A stretch of DNA of 64,000 bases from Ectobius pallidus (Eukaryota > Arthropoda > Insecta > Blattodea > Ectobiidae), in NCBI GenBank assembly GCA_964059195.1, contig CAXKWD010000004.1, positions 124,530,043 through 124,594,042 on the forward strand, read 5' to 3'. Position numbers and translations under genes: made by a program. Shown here piece after piece: positions 57,923 to 64,000 of the stretch. A model generated the notes under the pieces. That model was not told the DNA's origin. It made no database searches and worked only from the letters and a program-made list of their open reading frames with translations. Position 1 is the first letter of the stretch, and each line of letters opens with the position of its first letter.

Positions 57923-58634
57923 CAGTGGCGAACTGAAGACCCCGCAGACCCTGCGAAGTGGGGGAGGGTGAGGTCATAGGGGCCTCGAAATGAAAACAGG
58001 AAAAAGGGGATGTCAATAGGTTGTCATAATAATGGGAAACATGCAAATCGTTAAGCGAAAAAGACTTCGGTTTGTTAACAAAAGGTTTCTCTTGTGAATA
58101 ATACAAGTATGCCTAAAGCCAGACAAAAGTCAAGCAATAATTTCAATCAAGTACATAAAAAACGGTCAGAAAGCTTGTACTGTTTGGAAAGGAGTTAGAT
58201 TTTATGAGAGGTTAGATACCTTGAGGTGATACTAGACAAAATACTATCATGAACACACCATCAAAGTCAGTTAAACAGATCTACAGCTAGATTATTTATA
58301 CGTCTTGTCGCTTTCAAGGATCCTTAGGGACTCTACACATTACAGTGTGCCTGTGCAAGATTTTGGAGGTAACTGGTCTAGGAAATAATAACACTTTATC
58401 CCTAATTACCTACACTACAACTACTAATAACTTAGTAATAATAGCGTACTGCCGCTAACCGGTAATATTAATACAGGTAAATTTTAATACCTCCAAACTC
58501 ATGACAGGCTATCAAATTTGACACATCCCTCGGCCGAAATCATGCTACTAAATCCATATGCTTGAGTGTGAATTTTTTGTTACGGGGCCAAAATTAAACT
58601 TTGGAGGGCCTTGTCTTTCTTTGTTACGCCACTG
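57923..58634. mobile_element. 712-bp hAT element
   Basis: The ends CAGTGGCGAACTGAAG and right-end complement CAGTGGCGTAACAAAG share CAGTGGCG. The perfect 8-bp duplication ATTGAACC is at 57915-57922 and 58635-58642. No transposase was found; the minus frame 57888-58106 overlaps the left end and is not coding. Confidence 0.9.
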
Positions 58635-58644
58635 ATTGAACCGG

Positions 58645-59710
58645 ACATACGAACTTAGGTTATTTTATTCCATTGTAACGGACACAAAGGAGCAGGCTTA
58701 GCATGGTGGAGGCTCGGCATTTGGAAATTGAAAAACCTAGAGGGAAAACACCTAACGGAGACGAAAGTGTAAGACACATCTTGTTAGAATGCAGGGAAAT
58801 AAAGATATCGAGAAAATTATTTATAGACAGGAAATAAAATAAAAAATAATAAAAATGTAGCACATAAGAACATTTGAAAATCAATAAATGTGACATTATA
58901 CAAAATTGGGAAACTGATTTTTATTTTAAAAAAATATGATTTTAAATTGTTGAAGAAAGTAACAATACGAATTAGGTTGTGAAGTAACCTTTATGTTGTT
59001 CAATTATCTTCTTATTCATAATTCATGAACTATCGGTACTTCTTGCGGACGATGCTTCAGGTATGTAAAGCCAAAGCACAACGATCCAATTTTCTGGTTC
59101 AAAAAGTTGTATCAAGTAGGCCTATCATTTCCATACAATTATTTCTGGCTGACCGCGATTGCGTTTTGCTCCAATATACTGTCAGCTATTGACCCGAAAC
59201 GAAAATCGATACTATGTGTGCATCTCCGAATCTCTCTCATAATTTTCAGAGCATCTCAACGTTTATGTCGGTTGTAATAATGGCTACAGATAGTATTTTT
59301 GCAAATTCAGAATATTTTAATCTTCTTGGCTCTAATATTTAACTTACCTTCTTGGTTAATGTTCTGCTGAGTGCAGCGCTGGCAGCGTAGAGAATCAGCT
59401 GTAGCTAACTATGTCATATGGAAACAGGATGACGCTCAATGGTTGATTTCATATTTTTTATTAGAAACTTATAGTTGTTCACATTCTGTTGTATCCGTTG
59501 TAATTAAATTGCGTGCAACTCTAGGCGTCGATGTCACACGATCCAGTTTGATGGTTTGAAGAAATTTGAACCAAAAATTGTATCGTGGGACATCGGTTTG
59601 GATCTGAATTAGGCAGAACTTTATTTAAAGCTATCGCAAGTGGAAACTCAATTATTTTCGTATGGGCTAACTACTCCTGCAGTTGATTAAAAAATCCTTA
59701 AATGTTGGTA
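58645..59710. other. Spacer without recognised features
   Basis: No gene or bounded repeat is supported. Confidence 0.35.
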
Positions 59711-59726
59711 ATGAATTTACTTCATT

Positions 59727-60063
59727 CTGTCTGTCTGTCTATAACCCTATAGCCCCCTATGTTGGGGCGAAGGGGCCTCCAAGTAGAGGTTTCTGTTACC
59801 TATATAAATTTTGTTACGCTTATTTTCCGAAGGCAGAGGGACAGGTGGTAAGCCCATCGCATCTCAACCTCCCCTCAAGAAACTAAGGTATTACTTGGAC
59901 GTGAAAGGGCCGAGAAATTTTGTCCAGAGGCTCTAATTTAGGCTTGGAGTTCTTTTACGTGCTGTAAATCTACGACACGGGCCCCCCAGCTTAAAGTCAA
60001 TCCCGGAGGACTCCGTGCCCAGGATTTTTACATCCTGAAAACCCCATCGACCGCGGCCGGGTT
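59727..60063 (-). repeat. Retroposon (family R) with 13-bp target duplication
   Basis: AATTTACTTCATT is duplicated at 59714-59726 and 60064-60076. A (CTGT)n stretch at the left, just inside the duplication, would be the 3' tail on the minus strand. The body includes GGGGCGAAGGGGCCTCCAAG, shared with 49274-49410, and GACACGGGCCCCCCAGC. It is probably a LINE 3' end or SINE; no frame is present. Confidence 0.8.
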
Positions 60064-60099
60064 AATTTACTTCATTAGCGGGCTATCATTATTATTAAT

Positions 60100-60162
60100 A
60101 TATTATTATATTATTAATATATTATTGTGATTATTGTTATTATTATTATTATTATTATTTAA
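60100..60162. repeat. (ATT)n-rich simple repeat
   Basis: Imperfect ATT/TTA triplets ending in a pure (ATT)7-like run. Confidence 0.85.
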
Positions 60163-60164
60163 AG

Positions 60165-61500
60165 ATGTTAGTTTCATTAATATCGTAAAACATTTGTAGA
60201 ATATTGACCTCACATGAGAAAAATAATATTCGTTAGATCTTTGACTCCCAGATCGGGACAAAATTCATCTGAAGGTTTCAGTTCAAACTCATATTTGACA
60301 TAAAATGGAACATATTCTCTATGAGAATTTATAGAATAAATGTTATTGAATAATGTAATTAGTAGTTCACTTATTACGTTTTTTTTTTAATTTAACTGTT
60401 ATATTATGTACATAGTTAACATTTTTTAAACTTTCAGTTCGTACATTATCATAAACATTATTTTGACACCTACAGTTTAATTTTGATTTTATGTTGCAAC
60501 GAGACTATTCTGTGTTACACTCTTATCTTCTGACAATTTGCCAGAGATTCAACTTTGTCTTTATCTTTCTTTTGCTATCTTATTGCAGTAGATGACTATG
60601 GCTATGACTAAATAAGGAGAATAAATAATTATGTTTGTAAGCACTCGCCAATCGTATTTGGTAAATATCTGGGCAATATAATATACATGTAAGGGGTTGG
60701 ATTTGTGTGCATTTTCCTGTTAATATGTAGCAAAGTCATTATTTCCCTTAGGAAGGAGTTTAGATCACATCAACAGAATACTTAATGGGGTAGCCACGAA
60801 CGGGGGAGTGAAGGACGGAAACGCCATTCAAAGACCTGAGTGGCCCTTTGTGTCGTTGAAAATTCAACACATTACGCAAGTTAAATGGACAGTTATTAAG
60901 CAGTCTCCTGACCAGTCAGTCCCTCCGCAAAGAAGTCACAAAGAAAGAATAATCGAGCACAGGTTTGGTCTGTTCACTTAGCTTATATACAATGAGTATA
61001 CTCATTTCCAGCTCTGATTATTCTCATAGATAATTATAATGTTTATTTCTTCAATTCATTATCAAATTAATTACATCAACTCATGCGTGTAAACGAATAT
61101 TACATATACAGCAAAGTTATTTTAAGTACCACTCTTTACTTTGTCATCAGAAATTCTATCGTCAATAGAACGACCTAACTTTCCTTTCCTTTCCCTTCCT
61201 GTCCTTTCCTTTTCTTTTCTTTACAACGGTGATTCTTAACGTATGGTGCGCGGAACCTTGGATATCCGTTGGAACGATGAAATGGGGCGCGAAAAATCCT
61301 GATTTAATTTATATTCTCTGTTGCTTAAAATTGATATTAACTTTTATCTAATTTTCCCAGGAAAATATGGTACGAATATAATATATCCTTAGCTTGCCGC
61401 ACATATTACTTGGGTACTGACGTTTCGGCTAGCGGGGCCTGAAGGGAGGGGGACAATGTTAAACTTTGTATTGTGTTCTATCACTTAATATAATAATTAA
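60165..61500. other. Spacer; pyrimidine tract and possible hAT left end
   Basis: A CCTTTCC-type polypyrimidine tract lies at 61176-61222. CAACGGTGATTCTTAACGTA at about 61224 resembles a hAT terminus, but no right end or duplication was found in the window. Confidence 0.3.
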
Positions 61501-61509
61501 GGAATCGCG

Positions 61510-61660
61510 CACAATGTGCATTATCTTAACCTAAGACTTAACCTACCCAGTCCTGAACCCGGGAAAGGGATTTTTCACTACTGAAAAATCCCCGACCCGG
61601 CCGGGAATCGAACCCGGAGTGGAAGGCAGGCGCGCTACCGACTCACCCACGGCGACGGAC
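61510..61660 (-). repeat. tRNA-derived SINE (fourth family)
   Basis: On the minus strand, GTGGGTGAGTCGGTAGCGC (A-box region) is followed by B box GGTTCGATTCC at 61603-61613, then a GGGATTTTTCAGTAGTGAAA hairpin. The acceptor stem is not a proper tRNA stem, so this is a SINE and not a tRNA gene. Confidence 0.75.
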
Positions 61661-61701
61661 TCTATTACTTAATATATCACTTAATATATCACTTAGTTTT
61701 A

Positions 61702-62270
61702 TTAGTCATTTAAAGCACTTTCACAGTGAAAAACGCTTACAAAGATGTAGAATAATTTACTTATAGTGCCTCTGCCACCAATCATTAAGCATTTAACCTC
61801 TAATTTTTGCAGACAGTGTTTGTTTTTTAAATAATCAAATGAAGGTTCATATATTTGTCTCTTTTCATTATGAACTACATTAGGTTGATCTCGGTAAATT
61901 TTGTAGAGGACTGTAGGATCTATTATAAAACCAGAAGTTCGATTTTGTCCATTGTAATGACATCTATTTTTCGTGTTTCGGTCTCACTGGAGTGCCTGTA
62001 GCGGTTGCCATTCTTCGTCTATGGAGAGCTCGCACTGAGGCAACATTTTCTTTTAAATATTTATAGCATCACGCCATTCGGAACTAGTTAGTTCTTTTCG
62101 TCTTTCTAGCCATATGTTCGCGGATAGGCAATCTTCGGACCAATCTTGGTCCTTTAACCTTAGCTCAGCAGCTTCCCCCCCCCCCCCAATAAAGGTTTCC
62201 GAGTTCTGTGTTATTCCAAGTTTATGATAATTAAGCAGATTTGGAGTAGATGTGGACATGCTGGACAAAT
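61702..62270 (-). pseudogene. R2-like LINE C-terminal remnant
   Basis: Minus-strand pieces in order are LKDQDWSEDCLSANIWL, ERRKELTSSEWRDAI; then after a frameshift near 62055 NVASVRALHRRRMATATGT; then after a stop and shift near 61965 TSGFIIDPTVLYKIYRDQ, PNVVHNEKRQIYEPSFDYL and MIGGRGTISKLFYIFVS, to a stop at 61702. This order matches the tail of insect proteins commonly labelled R2-type Pol: an SE.RL.A..WL.RR motif, then ALHGR, then an IIDPT segment, then the YEP and IG.RGTI motifs. About 60-70 residues with the Cys-His cluster appear deleted between the second and third pieces. R2 itself targets rDNA; no rDNA is present here. Confidence 0.7.
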
Positions 62271-62274
62271 TGTT

Positions 62275-64000
62275 TAAATGTTAACTATATGGATCCCCTC
62301 CACCCCACCCCCTGCATGATGGCCATAATGAAAATTGTCCCAAAGTAGGCCTACCTGCAAAATACGGTTTATTGGGTCAGATCGAAAAGACTGGCGTATT
62401 AGGTGGAATATTCTACCCTAAGAATGCTAGTGACAGACCCATGAATCTTTTCAGAATCTTACCTCTCCAGATTGAATATTCCAAACGTAAAGGCCTAAAT
62501 GTAATTTTTCTCTGAAATTCATCTCCTAGTCACCTGTTTATTTTCGTGATATATTTGTGCTTTGTTTTTCTTTCGAGATGTAAACCGTTAAATTCAACGA
62601 TGATGCTTTCAAATTCAGACAATTACGGTATTTTTCGAGCAAGAAATATTTTTCCAAATGCAAATAAGCATGTTTTTCTTGTACCTGGATTTACGACCGG
62701 TATCGAACTCTGTACAAGAGACAGAGGATCTCCGGTTCTTTGTCAGTTGACAGTCAAGGGAGAAAACCCTTAAGTAGAAGTACCCTAACTACAGAGACCT
62801 CATTATAAGCCAATGAAATTACGTGAAGCATCAAGTTTCACCGCTTACACCGCTTAACAGTCCCGTTAGTGGTTCTTTGAGTTAAAAACTATAGGCCTAG
62901 GATTTGTTTTTCAGTGCTAAACATGGAGGTATTTGGCAAAATTGGCAGTAAATTGAAGAAAAGGAACTAAAGTATCTACTTTGAGCTATTTATTTATCTA
63001 ACGACAAATTCACTGACTCATTATGTAGTAGGATTACTGATATTTTGCTAATACGTCAAATAAAGTAAAGATATTACATTCTTTCATATTCTGTAGCCTA
63101 TTGGAAACACATAGGCCTAAGTTTCCGCTCAGAAAACTATCATGGAGCATTGCCAATTCTAGAGGATAAACGCCTGTCTCCTTGTAACTGTTCGCTTATC
63201 TGCAAGGCTTTCTTGGATATAAAAACTCAAACTGTGCCAATTTTTCTTGCTAACTGTATCTAACAGTGAGGAGCATAAACATCACTACATCTAACAATAT
63301 TAACGTTAATTAACGTTACTTCAAACAGTAATTTGTCTGAAGCTAAATATAAGTACAAAGTTTGCATTTTTAAATTTTTAACTGTACTTTTTAAAATGAA
63401 GTTGCATAAATAACTAAAGAATTGATTTGTTTGTGCTAAATATACTTCATGTTATATATTTGCAGATGTGTTTATATTATTCATATTTACAATAAAAGGT
63501 TCACTCATTCTTCCCTTTAAAATTAACGCAATATTCTTTAAAACGGTTATCGATATAGATAAACTGATAAAATGAGTTTTCAGCTTTTCCTAATTGTTGA
63601 CAAGTAATGCACAAATTCTTTTTTTTTTTTTTATTCTTTTACAATTTATAATTAGGCCTAAGCGAAATTATAATACAACCTCGTTTTCACAATGCAGAAA
63701 AGTCAAGTGAGCCAGCAAGGGGCAACTGGGGCATCGGTTGCTGCCCCTGAGACTTCTATTTTTCGTGCAATATTAATTGTTCACAATATTTTGCGACATC
63801 ATTAAAGTAGAGTTTTTCTGCCTTGCTTGATGCCTCTGAAATTTGCTCTGTGGGCGCCCTTGAGGAAAGATGTTTGTCGCTTTGGTCAAAATCATACAAT
63901 AATTCTGTCTAATAACACGATTTAAATTTAAAGATTCTTTACAGTATTTCTGGAGTTCGGAGCGATCTTTACAACACTATAATAAGACAATTTAAAGTTG
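62275..64000. other. Spacer without recognised genes
   Basis: A T run lies at 63619-63632. GGGGCAACTGGGG and TTGCTGCCCC at about 63720-63748 form a possible hairpin. Nothing else is supported. Confidence 0.35.

Noticed and set aside
61560..61660. Possible tRNA gene
   Set aside because: Good A and B boxes but no paired acceptor stem, and it is followed by a SINE-like body. The same applies at 22701 and 29791.
61224..64000. hAT beginning CAACGGTGATTCTTAACG
   Set aside because: No right end is visible before the window ends.
1..64000. CRISPR arrays, phage, operons or bacterial defence systems
   Set aside because: The sequence is eukaryotic repeat-rich DNA; no spaced direct repeats or prokaryotic genes were seen.

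Overview
This is non-coding, transposon-dense animal DNA, most likely from an insect with a large AT-rich genome. The arthropod reading rests on the kinds of non-LTR retrotransposons, hAT, pogo and mariner-like elements and tRNA-derived SINEs present, and on the many scattered copies of a TAGGCCTA-like word. A cockroach or termite (Blattodea) is my guess only. There are no bacterial-style genes, operons, rRNAs, CRISPR arrays or functional tRNAs. Most open frames are chance frames in AT-rich DNA or decayed transposon coding sequence. The best host-gene candidate is one 144-bp, splice-bounded exon at 6013-6156 on the minus strand, so part of the window may be intron or flank of a large minus-strand gene.

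Layout. 1-8.4 kb: AT-rich, few recognisable repeats, plus the exon. 8.4-10.3 kb: a non-LTR retrotransposon remnant split by a TA-flanked inverted-repeat element that itself carries a SINE. 11.2-13.7 kb: family X copy, a LINE 3' end, and an uninterrupted copy of family Y. 15.5-19.1 kb: a pogo-like end, a 2.46-kb foldback-like element with inverted tandem arrays around a conserved coding fragment, and a hAT remnant. 20.0-25.8 kb: a 212-bp mariner-like MITE and a 5.2-kb segment bounded by hAT-like ends with a perfect 8-bp duplication; inside it are a minisatellite, PIF/Harbinger-like ends, a SINE and a ~1.4-kb imperfect palindrome. 25.9-31.3 kb: family Y with a family X insertion, then a tandem repeat split by a 2.1-kb hAT that contains another hAT and a SINE. 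31.7-39.9 kb: an inverted pair of repeats, a TIR element holding a LINE, and a hAT with transposase remnant. 40.3-49.5 kb: six more hAT-type elements with 8-bp duplications, a pogo-like element, and a second mariner-like MITE hit by two insertions. 50-64 kb: simple repeats, a hAT, a 3.4-kb RTE-like LINE with a 15-bp duplication and a nested TIR element, another hAT, retroposons, a SINE and an R2-like LINE tail.

The window records layered transposition. Many boundaries can be fixed because target duplications, terminal inverted repeats, interrupted reading frames and one empty site agree. I found no convincing new gene system. The most unusual structures are the palindrome, the foldback-like element, and the SINE-carrying TIR element present in more than one copy.
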